64,000 nucleotides of DNA from Bacteroidota bacterium. Lineage in GTDB: Bacteria; Bacteroidota; Ignavibacteria; SZUA-365. Below, piece after piece: positions 9,261-18,417 of this stretch (position 1 is the stretch's first letter; the number at the start of each line of letters is the position of its first letter). The stretch is taken from positions 16,520-80,519 of the forward strand of contig JARYLZ010000003.1 in the NCBI GenBank assembly GCA_029907355.1. The letters run 5' to 3'. The notes beneath the pieces were generated by a model. The model saw only the letters and a list, made by a program, of their open reading frames with translations. It ran no database searches and was not told the origin of the DNA. Position numbers and translations under genes: made by a program.

Positions 9261-11333
9261 ATGGACCGCATGCGCGTCGCTGTGTCGCTCCTTCGCCGTT
9301 CGGGTTTTCTCTCCCTCGCGATCGCCGTCCTCGCTCCGACGTTCATACCGGCCCAAGGACAGATTCGCCTCCCCTGGAGATCGTCGACCTGGGAAGACTC
9401 GTTCGTGTCCTTTCGCCCTTCCCTGTACCGTCTCGGTGTCAACACGAGCTACGACCCCGCCGCTGGGGACATCCTGTTGACCCCGTCGGCTCCTGCGCAG
9501 TCCGGCAGGCTGTACCTCCATCGTCCCCTCTTCTTCGACTTCGCCGATATCACGTTTACCGCATATCTCGGCATTCGCACGTCCGCCGTCCGAGGCGGTG
9601 CGGACGGCATCGTCTTCGCACTCTCACGGCTCGTCGATTACGTCCCGACGGGTGGAGGGTCCCTCGATTTCGACGGCTGCCTCGGTTACGGAATCGAATT
9701 CGACACGTACGAGAACGGGGAGAGGAACGACCCCTGGGAGGAACACATCGCGGTCATTTCCCAGAACACGTCGACCCATCTCCGCGCGGAACGCATGCTG
9801 CCGGGGGAGTTGAAGAGCGGGACGAAACACGATATCCGCATCAGTTTCGCACTCGGTGCCGTGAGGGTTTTCCTCGACGGCACCGAACGCTTGACGTATA
9901 CCATCCCCGCCTACGCACCATTCCTCGGATATGCCGGCTTCACCGCTTCGACAGGCGCCTCATTCAACGAGCACCGCATCGACGATATCGTCGTTTCCCA
10001 ACCCACGCGAACGGCATCGGATCTGGGGTTGTATTCCGCTTGCGATACCGTCCGCTGGAACGGTATAGCCGTTGTTATGAACAATCATCCATCCGGCCTG
10101 CCGCTGTCGCTCGTCCGACTCCAGATGACCGAACTCGACGGCACGGGTGAGTTCGTCGTTCCCGCCGATCCCTTCCCCGCGCTTCTCGCCCTTGGCGACA
10201 GTATCGTCTTCCCCCTCCGCTTCACGGGTACCGGCGAACGACTACGGCGGGCGGTAGTGAGAATCGAGGCTTCGAACGGCGAAGCGATCGAGGACACACT
10301 CGCTATCGAACTGGCTCTGCCCCGTGTCGCATGGGGAGCAGGGCGAATCGATTTCCCCACGACCCCGCTCGGCCGATTCTCCGATCGGAGTGTCGTACTG
10401 CGGAACACCGGCCGTATCCCCGCAGTCATTTCCGCCTCGTGTTCGCCCTCCGTGTTCTCGATCATCTCCCCTACAGTATTTCCGCGCACCATCGTCCCAG
10501 GGGATAGTCTCGCCTTTACGATCCGTTTCCTTCCCGTCTCTGCGGGATTGTTTTCGGGCATATTGTCCGTCATGACGTGCGCGGGGACGACGGAGATCCC
10601 GTTGACCGGCGAAGGTCGCGCATCCGCGCTCGAGGTCCGTTTCCTGCCGCCTCCTCTGATGCTGAACCCGGGCGGAGTGGGGACGATCTCGGCGGTCCTT
10701 TCCACCGACCCCGGTACCGCCGCCCTGACAGGTCTCGATGCCGTTCTCCGTTATGATCCTTCCGTCGCGCGCTTCCGGTATGCGACATGCGACAGCACCG
10801 GCTGGCCCGGCGGCACACGACTGACGGCACTCGAGACTTCCCCGGGAACCGTGTCCATCGAAATCCGATCACCCGCGGGTACCGTACCGGAAGGAAATCT
10901 CTTCCACATGGTCTTCGCGTGTGCGCGGCAGGACACGGGATGCACGGCGGTACTCTGGGACACCCTGGTCTGGAATCCCCTGACCACCCCCGGCGACCCT
11001 CAGGCGCGCGGCGTGAGCGGGCGCATCTGCGTCAACCCCTCATGCCGTATCCCGGAGGGGCTGATGCGGAGACAGGCGCGGAAGCTCTCCGCCTACCCGA
11101 ACCCATCCCGCTCAGGCATGACGATCACCGTCGCCCTGCCGGAGGAGAGATTCGCACGGCTGGAGATCCGCGACCAGCTGGGGACCATCGTCCACGTACC
11201 GTTCCAAGGCGTCATGAAGAGCGGGTCGTTCCCGGTCTTCACTGGCGACGACGGTATTTCTTCCGGGGTGTTCTTCCTCGTGCTCTCGACGGGTGACGAA
11301 ACGGAAGTTCTCCCTCTCGTCATCCTACGGTAA
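9261..11333 (+). CDS. Secreted lectin/cohesin-like protein with T9SS sorting domain
   Basis: A 690-aa exported protein. A signal peptide (LAIAVLAPTFIPAQG) is followed by an L-type-lectin/LamG-like jelly roll of about 230 residues (GADGIVFALS, GYGIEFDTYENG). Next come a linker beta domain, an ASPM/Hydin-like Ig domain (GRIDFPTTPLGRFSDRSVVL), and a cohesin-like segment (LRYDPSVARFRYA). The last 80 residues are a T9SS type A sorting domain (LSAYPNPSRSGM...SSGVFFLVLS). This architecture fits a cell-surface or released carbohydrate-binding protein moved by the type IX system. The start could also be the ATG at 9270. It ends convergently towards the M6 protease gene. Confidence 0.8.
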   Translation: MDRMRVAVSLLRRSGFLSLAIAVLAPTFIPAQGQIRLPWRSSTWEDSFVSFRPSLYRLGVNTSYDPAAGDILLTPSAPAQSGRLYLHRPLFFDFADITFTAYLGIRTSAVRGGADGIVFALSRLVDYVPTGGGSLDFDGCLGYGIEFDTYENGERNDPWEEHIAVISQNTSTHLRAERMLPGELKSGTKHDIRISFALGAVRVFLDGTERLTYTIPAYAPFLGYAGFTASTGASFNEHRIDDIVVSQPTRTASDLGLYSACDTVRWNGIAVVMNNHPSGLPLSLVRLQMTELDGTGEFVVPADPFPALLALGDSIVFPLRFTGTGERLRRAVVRIEASNGEAIEDTLAIELALPRVAWGAGRIDFPTTPLGRFSDRSVVLRNTGRIPAVISASCSPSVFSIISPTVFPRTIVPGDSLAFTIRFLPVSAGLFSGILSVMTCAGTTEIPLTGEGRASALEVRFLPPPLMLNPGGVGTISAVLSTDPGTAALTGLDAVLRYDPSVARFRYATCDSTGWPGGTRLTALETSPGTVSIEIRSPAGTVPEGNLFHMVFACARQDTGCTAVLWDTLVWNPLTTPGDPQARGVSGRICVNPSCRIPEGLMRRQARKLSAYPNPSRSGMTITVALPEERFARLEIRDQLGTIVHVPFQGVMKSGSFPVFTGDDGISSGVFFLVLSTGDETEVLPLVILR

Positions 11334-11645
11334 TCCTATTCCCGGCTTAGACTCCCGAACAATGGCAGCAGCCGGGTGATCGGCACCTTCCCGTTCTCCG
11401 CGACTGCGGTACGGCACCATCCGGAGAGAAAATGGGTATGCGCTTTCGGAGATTTCCCCATCGATAGCGGGAAGAAGAAACTCCCCTCTTCCACCGGACG
11501 TCTAAGCGAACGGGCGGCACTCACCGACAAGGTCCATTCCGGCTCTCGCAACCTGCACGCTCGCAGGCCGTGGTGAATGCCCCCGCTTCATTGCATCGAA
11601 GGGGGACCCACCTCACCCGACCGATTCGAGTGGGTGTGAATCCCT
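11334..11645. other. Convergent intergenic region (312 bp)
   Basis: Spacer between the 3' ends of two T9SS cargo genes. It holds one imperfect hairpin (described separately) and no credible open frame, RNA gene or repeat that I can see. Confidence 0.45.
11580..11605. terminator. Weak hairpin between convergent genes
   Basis: CCCC-CTTC and GAAG-GGGG arms (11580-11589 and 11598-11605, one bulged G) with an 8-nt loop lie between the two convergent T9SS genes. No clear U-tract, so only a possible terminator. Confidence 0.33.
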
Positions 11646-14600
11646 CTATTGGACGAGAAGCATGTGTACGGTCTTGCGGGAAACCGCATTCCTCTCGCCA
11701 TGGAGGGTCATCACCGCGATGTACATCCCGGCCGGCAGTCGGGGGGACCATCTCACGGTATACGCCCCTGCATCGAGCATCCCATCGTACAACACTGCCG
11801 CTTTCCTTCCGAGCGCGTCGAACACCTCGACGGTAACCGAACTTCTTTCACGAAGCGCGAACGGGATGGTCGTGGTGAACCGGAACGGGTTCGGGTAATT
11901 CTGGCCGAGGATCCACCCGTCTGACGGGATACCGCGATTCTCTCTCTCGACCGTCAACGGGATCGCCGTGACGCTCACGCGTTCGAGAATCTCCTCGGCG
12001 AGGCGGCATGCCTGGTCGAGCGGGAGAAAATACAAGGGGAACCCGAAAGCAAAGACGTTGGAAGTCGGGGTAACCGCGTGGACGGCAACGGGGATGCCGC
12101 GGTACTCCGGCCTTCCGCTCTGCGGAGAATTCGCGTAAGTGAACATGACGATGACGGAGTCGACCGTCGCCGGGAACAAGGCCACGCAATCGAGCATACC
12201 GCGATAGGGGGCGTTGGGAATTTTCGTGGGATCGATGCTCACCGTCGTGAAACCGGATTTTCCCTCACCGCGAAGGAAATCCGCGGTGTCGGCGGCGGTC
12301 TCGTCGATGACACCGACATGGAGGAAATCGTGGACGAACGACCCCGGTCCGTACGTCCGGGGGAAGGGGCGGCCCGCATCGAACCACGCGAGGTGACGCC
12401 AACCCCCGATGAGCAGACAGCCGCCCGCGTCCACATACGCCTGGAGCACGTCGACGACATCCTGGGCGGCGATATACGGCTGCGCTTTGACTTCCCGGTG
12501 GTCGGCGTGCCAGACGACGAGCTGGTACCGGAGAAGGTAATCGAGTTTCGGGATATTGCTCTCCGAGACGTCCCACTCCGCGGAAGGTTGGAATACCTTG
12601 CGATAGAAGGCGTCGACGGTACTGTCGGCGACACCGAGCGTTTTGAAGGGTTCCTGTTTCTCGTCGGTCGCATCCACCACGAGAACGGAGAGTGCGAAAC
12701 GCCCGGTGCCGCGGCCGACTGCTTCGTCCCATGTCGTACCGACGCGGATGCCGTCGATACGGCACGTATAGGGCGGGGAAGCCGACTGAAGGAGCTCGAC
12801 ACATGAAACAACGCTTACGGGCGGATTTATGCCTCTGCGCAGAATGTCCGCCGGGGGCTCGATCAAGGTCAGGGGGGGATCGACCCAGAGGGCGAGCGTG
12901 TCATCGGTGCCGGTAGCGGCGGGCCGGTGTTTACACGCGATCAGAAGAGTGCTGTCGATCCCGTACCGCTTCACCGTGAACGTTGCGGTCGCCGGATCGG
13001 TCGTTCGGCCGACGCCGAGGCGGTACGTTCCCGGTTCTTCCCCTGCACCGAGGAAGACGACAGCCGCCGGTGCGGCGCCGGGAGAGGGCGCGAGAGCGAA
13101 GATGGGCGCAGATCCCTGCGGTGCCGAAGACACATCGAGGAGGAATGCGGCGTAGACGCCGCCATCCTCGACCTGCGGGAATGTATGGGCGACATCCTGG
13201 TTGTTCCCCTGACTCCCGATGAGCCGTACCGACCGCCCGATATTCGACGAGATGTATTCGGGGTAGAAGAGCCCTTTGTCCGCTACGAGGATCGGGGAGA
13301 GCGACGAACCCTCGATGGCATTCCACCCGTGATCGGTGACTTTCGCAGAAGCGGCGTACGGGAAATTTTCCTCGAAGAGGAACGTTGGGGCATCGGCGGG
13401 CAACTGGTACCCGAACAACCGGTTGGGAACGCCGAGGAGTGTCCCGCACAACACCACTTTCCCCGGGATGATTTCCGTGCTCACGGTCAAGCCCCCTGCA
13501 ATGCCATCGATGGTTGTGGAGCCGATATCCTGCAAGACATCGTGGAACAGGCCGGTCGGTTCGCAGGACGGCAACCGGAGCTGAGTGAGGAACTGGGACT
13601 TCCCCGTTGCACTCCGTGCGAAGGTCCACAGGTAAGGCCCGCCCGGACTCCACCCATCGAACGCGATGGCGGTGATGGACGGCTCCCCCAGCGCAGCCGA
13701 ATCGAGTCGCGCCAATTCGGTCCCCTGCATCGAAATGAGCACGATGTCGCTGCCGGGTTTTCCGATCCACATGCCCCCTTTGCCGCCGTCGGCGGTCGGG
13801 TCGTAGGACACGAACTCCGCCTGCATCGGCCCGCGGATCAGGTTGATGCGCTTCCGCTGCTCCGGGTCGATGACGGCGATGCGGTCCGACCCCGTCGCGG
13901 CATAGATGTATGTGCCGTCCGTCGTGAAGGACTTGATCGTGACGGCCCCCGTAATGATGAACTCGCCGAGCAGTTTCCCGTCGCGCGTCCATTCGGCGAC
14001 GAAATCGCTGCCCGCGCGGGAGGTCCAGAACCGCTCCTTGACGAAGGTGACACCGAAATTGTCCGTCACGTTCGTCGTGTCGGTGACGTTGTGATTGAAG
14101 ACGACGCGATAGAATTTCGGGCAGATGGAGAAGGAGCAACTGTCGCGGATCAGGGGATTCGTGATATCGCTGATGCGGAAACGACAGTGCCGGGAAGGCG
14201 TGTTCGGCACGGTCCAGTAGAACGCCGCCGTTGCCGGTGCGGCGATGACGTGCCAATCCCTCCCGCCGTTCGTGGAATACTCCACGAGCACTTTCCTGTC
14301 CACCGCGTTCGTCAGCCAGCTGATACGTTTTCGCTCACCGATGTTCCACTGGCTCCCCGGGAGAGGCGACGTGAGCTGAATCATCATCGTGTCGAGGCCG
14401 ATCTCGAACGAGATGGTCGGTCCTGCCGAGCCGATCGAGTGGATGTTGAGGCCGCCTTTCTTCCCGTTCGTGAGAAAGCTCGACGGGTTCGTGCCGTCGT
14501 TGATCTCTGTGCGGTTCTGTTCCCTGCTGAAATGGGCGAGATCGACCTGCCCGTTTGTCGTCGGGCTGCCGCCCGGACGGTATAGGTAGACTTCGTCAGG

Positions 14601-15917
14601 CGGCCCGCTCGCGTTTCCTCGGTACAGCGTGTTGATGCGGTACACGAGGAGGCCGTCACCGGGAATGGTGTTGTCGAAGAGCCCGGTGTTTCGTTTCCGG
14701 TACTCGACGACGAAGTACTCCGTCGTCGAGTAGGGCGATGCAATACGGAAACAGTTGTTCGTCGGGGATGTCAGGGGCGAGAGCGTGTATACCCCTGCCG
14801 TCCGAATCTCGGGGATGGATGGGATCCATTTCCCGTATTTCCATTTCATGTACGCGCCCATGTGCTGGGGGGGGTTGATGGTGCTCTCCATGATATCCCA
14901 TTTCCCGACCGGCGTGAGGCCGTTCGAGGAATAATGGTAAAGGTCCGGCGCGCCGAGCGAGTGGAACATCTCGTGGCAGATGACGTCGACGCCGCGGCCG
15001 GTCTTGAAGAAAGACTCGATGAGCAGATTGTACGTCCCGACACGCGCACCGTTGATGATGAATTGTCGCCCGAGCGTCGTCATGTGCGGCCAGAGGAGCG
15101 TCGCCCATGCCGTCGGTTGACCGGAAATGATGAAAGACATGTTGTCGATGACACCGTCCTTGTCCGCATCCAGAACGAGCGTGTCGGGGACCTGCGGGCG
15201 GATGAATTCCAGCGCGCGGATGATGAGATTCTCTTCCCGTGTCCGCGAATCGTTCGTATATCCGTCGGGATTGGTCGTAGCGTTGTACGGCTTGTAGTAC
15301 GCCCGCGGTAAACTGTCCTGGAAGGATGTCACGAAGACGCCGGCCGTGCGGGGGAAGAACTCCGTCCGTATCGTCAGAGCGTTATAGGATACCTCACGGT
15401 AATATGCGAGCATCGAATTCGCACCTCCCCGATTGTACATCGCCTCGTAATACTCCAGGGAATCGGGGAATTCGTTCTCATCGGAGAACCGGATGAACAC
15501 GACGATGTTGTAGAATGTGCCTTTCGTCGGAGCGGCGAGCCGAGGGTTTCCTCCCCCCTCGCTCTTCTTGAAGAAGGGATACGACGACAACAAGTCCTCG
15601 CGTACCCGGAGCCAAGGGCGAAGACCTGCGACGGTGGGATCCGAGCGCCCGGCGATATGGGCGGTCGGGACCAGCCGTCCCGCGGATTCCGTGGCATATA
15701 CGTAATACCCCGTCTGATCATCCTGGATGATCGTGTACCCATCCTCGTCGTGGAGCCAATTGTAGTACTCGTCCCCGCTGGCGTAGCAATGGAGAACGGC
15801 GCCGTCGGGTTGGAGGACCGTGACGGGTACAAACGTCACCGGGGCCGCATACGACAGGGCACCGGCGAAAAGGGTGCAAGACACGAACAATGTGCGAAAT
15901 GCCGTCGTGATACGCAT
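11646..15917 (-). CDS. M6-family metalloprotease with T9SS sorting domain
   Basis: A 1423-aa secreted zinc protease of the immune inhibitor A (M6) family. A signal peptide (residues 1-25) is followed by a propeptide-like region and the M6 catalytic domain (about 100-440). The zinc motif HEMFHSLGAPDLYH starts at His315, with Glu316 as base and Asp325 downstream. An Ig-like domain follows (around 540-630), then about 700 residues of beta-rich region. The C-terminus is a T9SS type A sorting domain starting near LGQNYPNPF, about residue 1340. The protein should be exported by the type IX system and either anchored or released. It could supply the peptides used by the transporters in this window. 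The ATG at 15917 starts a clean signal peptide. Confidence 0.88.
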   Translation of the reverse strand: MRITTAFRTLFVSCTLFAGALSYAAPVTFVPVTVLQPDGAVLHCYASGDEYYNWLHDEDGYTIIQDDQTGYYVYATESAGRLVPTAHIAGRSDPTVAGLRPWLRVREDLLSSYPFFKKSEGGGNPRLAAPTKGTFYNIVVFIRFSDENEFPDSLEYYEAMYNRGGANSMLAYYREVSYNALTIRTEFFPRTAGVFVTSFQDSLPRAYYKPYNATTNPDGYTNDSRTREENLIIRALEFIRPQVPDTLVLDADKDGVIDNMSFIISGQPTAWATLLWPHMTTLGRQFIINGARVGTYNLLIESFFKTGRGVDVICHEMFHSLGAPDLYHYSSNGLTPVGKWDIMESTINPPQHMGAYMKWKYGKWIPSIPEIRTAGVYTLSPLTSPTNNCFRIASPYSTTEYFVVEYRKRNTGLFDNTIPGDGLLVYRINTLYRGNASGPPDEVYLYRPGGSPTTNGQVDLAHFSREQNRTEINDGTNPSSFLTNGKKGGLNIHSIGSAGPTISFEIGLDTMMIQLTSPLPGSQWNIGERKRISWLTNAVDRKVLVEYSTNGGRDWHVIAAPATAAFYWTVPNTPSRHCRFRISDITNPLIRDSCSFSICPKFYRVVFNHNVTDTTNVTDNFGVTFVKERFWTSRAGSDFVAEWTRDGKLLGEFIITGAVTIKSFTTDGTYIYAATGSDRIAVIDPEQRKRINLIRGPMQAEFVSYDPTADGGKGGMWIGKPGSDIVLISMQGTELARLDSAALGEPSITAIAFDGWSPGGPYLWTFARSATGKSQFLTQLRLPSCEPTGLFHDVLQDIGSTTIDGIAGGLTVSTEIIPGKVVLCGTLLGVPNRLFGYQLPADAPTFLFEENFPYAASAKVTDHGWNAIEGSSLSPILVADKGLFYPEYISSNIGRSVRLIGSQGNNQDVAHTFPQVEDGGVYAAFLLDVSSAPQGSAPIFALAPSPGAAPAAVVFLGAGEEPGTYRLGVGRTTDPATATFTVKRYGIDSTLLIACKHRPAATGTDDTLALWVDPPLTLIEPPADILRRGINPPVSVVSCVELLQSASPPYTCRIDGIRVGTTWDEAVGRGTGRFALSVLVVDATDEKQEPFKTLGVADSTVDAFYRKVFQPSAEWDVSESNIPKLDYLLRYQLVVWHADHREVKAQPYIAAQDVVDVLQAYVDAGGCLLIGGWRHLAWFDAGRPFPRTYGPGSFVHDFLHVGVIDETAADTADFLRGEGKSGFTTVSIDPTKIPNAPYRGMLDCVALFPATVDSVIVMFTYANSPQSGRPEYRGIPVAVHAVTPTSNVFAFGFPLYFLPLDQACRLAEEILERVSVTAIPLTVERENRGIPSDGWILGQNYPNPFRFTTTIPFALRERSSVTVEVFDALGRKAAVLYDGMLDAGAYTVRWSPRLPAGMYIAVMTLHGERNAVSRKTVHMLLVQ

Positions 15918-16188
15918 GGTCGTCCCGCCGTGAGTGAACGATGCACGAAAAGCCGCGATCCATTGGAAAATCTATCCATTTCCCGGAAGATGAGAAAACT
16001 CTGCTTCCCGCCGGAAAGCTTGTCCGAACGGTGCGGAACGTTTGCTCCCTCGAAACCGTTTTATCATGTTGGAACCGCGTCGGACGAAAGCTTTTCCCAC
16101 TCCGTCCGTCCGCCGACGCGTACGCGTGGATGCGAATGAACAAAACGCACTGCAGCCGACCAACAGTCGCTTTACCTTCCGACACCTC

Positions 16189-17418
16189 ATGCAACCGACA
16201 CCGAAAGGACTCCGTCTTCACATCGGGATATTCGGCCGGCGTAACGTCGGGAAATCCTCCGTTTTGAACGCTCTGACCCGACAGAACATATCGATCGTCT
16301 CGGAAGTTGCGGGTACGACAACCGACCCTGTCGAGAAAGCGATGGAATTCCGCCCTCTCGGTCCTGTCCTCTTCGTGGACACGGCCGGGATCGACGACGT
16401 GGGGGCGCTCGGCGAAGAACGAGTGGCACGGACGAAGGACGTTATCGACCGCGTAGATCTCGCAGTCCTCGTCACCGACGCGTGGCAGACATACGAAGAG
16501 GAATTGCTCGCCCTGTTCCGTTCCCGTCGGGTCCCCATCGTTGCCGCCGCCAATAAGGCGGACCTGCGGATCGGCGATGATCTCGAGAAGCGACTCGCCG
16601 AAGCCGGGGCTTCCCGTGTCGTGCGCGTGTGCGCGGTGACGGGGGAAGGCATCGAAGACCTGCGCGAGGGGATCATCGCATGCGTTCCGGAATCCTTCAT
16701 CCACGCACAGCCGATCGTCGCGGATCTCATTCGTCCGGGCGAATACGTCATCCTCGTCGTGCCGGTCGATATCGCGGCTCCGAAGGGGAGGTTGATCCTC
16801 CCCCAAGTTCAGACCCTTCGCGAAGTGCTCGATGCCGATGCTTCCGCTCTCGTCGTCAAGGAACGTGATGTCGCGCAAGCGCTATCGCGCCTTCACCATC
16901 CACCCGCACTCGTCATCACCGACAGCCAGGCTTTCCGGACCGTGTCGGAGCAGGTTCCCCGTGACGTTCCTTTGACGAGTTTTTCCATTCTCTTCACCCG
17001 CTTCAAGGGGGACCTCGAAACCGCCGTCGACGGAGCGAGGCACATCGACGGATTGAAACCGGGCGACCGTGTCCTCATCGCGGAAGCCTGCACGCATCAC
17101 CCGACGAGCGAGGATATCGGCCGCGTGAAAATCCCACGCTGGCTGGAAGAGCGGGTCAAGGGTCCGCTCGACATCCGCGTTTCCGCCGGGGCGGATTTCC
17201 CAGATGATCTCTCTTCCTTTTCTCTCGTCATCCATTGTGGGGCATGCGTCTTCAACAGGCGCCATATGCTCTCTCGCATCGAACGCTGTCGGCATGCGGG
17301 TGTTCCGATCACGAACTACGGTCTTGCCATCGCCTACTTGACGGGCATATTCGACCGCGCATTGGAACCTCTCATGCAACGGCGAGAAATCGTCCCATCC
17401 AAGGCCGACAACGCGTGA
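16189..17418 (+). CDS. hydF: [FeFe]-hydrogenase maturation GTPase HydF
   Basis: A 409-aa GTPase that acts as scaffold for the 2Fe subcluster of [FeFe]-hydrogenase. The N-terminal G domain has GRRNVGKSS (P-loop), GTTTDPVEK and DTAGIDDVG (G3). The C-terminal cluster site follows the HydF pattern: Cys301-x-His303, a 45-residue gap, then His349-Cys350-x-x-Cys353 (HCGAC). The ATG at 16189 places the G domain at the usual distance; the frame stays open to 16042 but the extra residues do not resemble the family. HydE, HydG and a hydrogenase are not in this window and must be encoded elsewhere if the protein functions. Divergent from the M6 protease. Confidence 0.93.
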   Translation: MQPTPKGLRLHIGIFGRRNVGKSSVLNALTRQNISIVSEVAGTTTDPVEKAMEFRPLGPVLFVDTAGIDDVGALGEERVARTKDVIDRVDLAVLVTDAWQTYEEELLALFRSRRVPIVAAANKADLRIGDDLEKRLAEAGASRVVRVCAVTGEGIEDLREGIIACVPESFIHAQPIVADLIRPGEYVILVVPVDIAAPKGRLILPQVQTLREVLDADASALVVKERDVAQALSRLHHPPALVITDSQAFRTVSEQVPRDVPLTSFSILFTRFKGDLETAVDGARHIDGLKPGDRVLIAEACTHHPTSEDIGRVKIPRWLEERVKGPLDIRVSAGADFPDDLSSFSLVIHCGACVFNRRHMLSRIERCRHAGVPITNYGLAIAYLTGIFDRALEPLMQRREIVPSKADNA

Positions 17419-17503
17419 CCGGGAACGTCGCGTGCAAGCGAGCCGACCGGCTTTTCATTCCATACCATCAATTTCTTCCGAAACGTCGAATTCACGCCAA
17501 TAT

Positions 17504-17531
17504 TTGCGTGGATAGTGTAAAAGTGTATATT
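17504..17531 (+). promoter_or_regulatory. Putative sigma-70-type promoter for the Hc1-like gene
   Basis: TTGCGT (17504-17509), a 16-bp spacer and TATATT (17526-17531) lie about 150 bp upstream of the histone-like gene. The same TATATT hexamer precedes several other genes in this GC-rich window. A promoter is an inference from motif and spacing. Confidence 0.45.
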
Positions 17532-17679
17532 GACGCCGGCGTTTCGCGCTGCATTTCGAAGAGAGAGCTCATACACGATCGACTGTCGAACGCTTCTCTA
17601 CCTTCCAGGAATAGTGCCGCGAAAACGCTCCCATCGACCAAGAATCGAAACAAAACACCAGCGCAGTATAGGAGGTACA

Positions 17680-17883
17680 ATGAACCATTTCCACGAACTC
17701 GTCGCTCTCGTTCAAAGCTTCGAGAAGGATTTCGAAAAATTCTTCATCAAGGGGAACAAGTCTGCAGGGACGCGTGTCCGGAAGCATATGAACGAATTGA
17801 AACGGAAGGCTCAGGAAATCCGGAACGCGGTCCAGGCGATAAAGAAAGGTACCGCGGAAACAGCTGGCCCGAAAGCCGAATAA
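17680..17883 (+). CDS. Hc1-like histone H1 homologue
   Basis: A 67-aa basic protein with the pattern of the Hc1 family: a charged helix (FEKDFEKFFIKGNKSAGTRVRKHMNELKRKA is the family core, residues 14-44) followed by a lysine-bearing tail. Family members in Chlamydiae and Bacteroidota bind DNA non-specifically and help compact the nucleoid. The long lysine/alanine-rich repeat tail of chlamydial Hc1 is almost absent here. The ATG at 17680 has a good AGGAGG 5 nt upstream, which fixes the start even though the frame is open to 17530. Confidence 0.83.
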   Translation: MNHFHELVALVQSFEKDFEKFFIKGNKSAGTRVRKHMNELKRKAQEIRNAVQAIKKGTAETAGPKAE

Positions 17884-18417
17884 CACGGTTCCCCTTCATT
17901 CCCGTCGGCTGACGGAACCCGCCGACACTCCCCCCCTGCATCGAAGGTGGGCGTTCCACGGCTGCACCTTCTCACCGCTCCGTCTCGAGGGTTTCCTCTC
18001 GCAGTGTCGTACAGGGCGATAGGCGCTTCTCGTTCGTGAGAATGATCCGGTCTTATCCCAAGACTCCATGCCGCGAATGAAACCAGCGACGAGGCGACCT
18101 CGTGGGAAGGGGATATTTTTCCGCACATGCGTTATGAACTCGTGGGGCGAAACGTTCTCATCCGGTACATGGGAAATTTCGATCGCGAATATCCCCGAAG
18201 AGGTTTCCAGTTCATGGATCATGAACCCTCCGGTACCTCCCATATTTTCACGTGCAGCGCTTCTGAACTGACGACGACTCACGCCCTTGCCTCCGGCTGG
18301 GCCGAACGCACCGACAACACCTTCCTTACATTCTCCGGAGTGTTCCGAAAGACCCGCAGGACATAGGTTTGCGCCACGGTCCCTTCGAGCGCTTCTTTCT
18401 TGCCAGCAAAGGAAATC
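17884..18417. other. Long spacer between Hc1-like and dipeptidase genes
   Basis: A 534-bp stretch without a confident gene. It contains the tentative decayed gene described at 17896-18222, a 6-bp hairpin (17904-17909 / 17921-17926) shortly after the histone-like gene that lacks a U-tract, and a remaining 195 bp that must hold the dipeptidase promoter. No repeat or RNA gene seen. Confidence 0.4.
17896..18222 (-). pseudogene. Possible decayed Csx3-like gene (very tentative)
   Basis: An ATG at 18222 on the minus strand has a strong GGAGG Shine-Dalgarno 4 nt upstream. It opens a 108-codon frame whose first 60 residues look protein-like (FAIEISHVPDENVSPHEFIT, then PFPRGRLVAGFIRGMESW). Codon character fades after the tryptophan. 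In the neighbouring minus-strand frame from about 18060 the text continues as EREAPIALYDTARG. The combined order (GxLVxxxRGxxxW, then A-V/L-Y-D-x-R-x-G) resembles by eye the core of Csx3/Crn3-type proteins. This would be a gene broken by one frameshift near 18050. The alternative is an unrelated small protein or chance. No CRISPR array or cas gene is nearby. Confidence 0.22.

Noticed and set aside
18127..18366. A 79-codon plus-strand frame in the spacer before the dipeptidase
   Set aside because: No SD, no recognisable fold, and opposite to the better-supported minus-strand frame with GGAGG at 18222.
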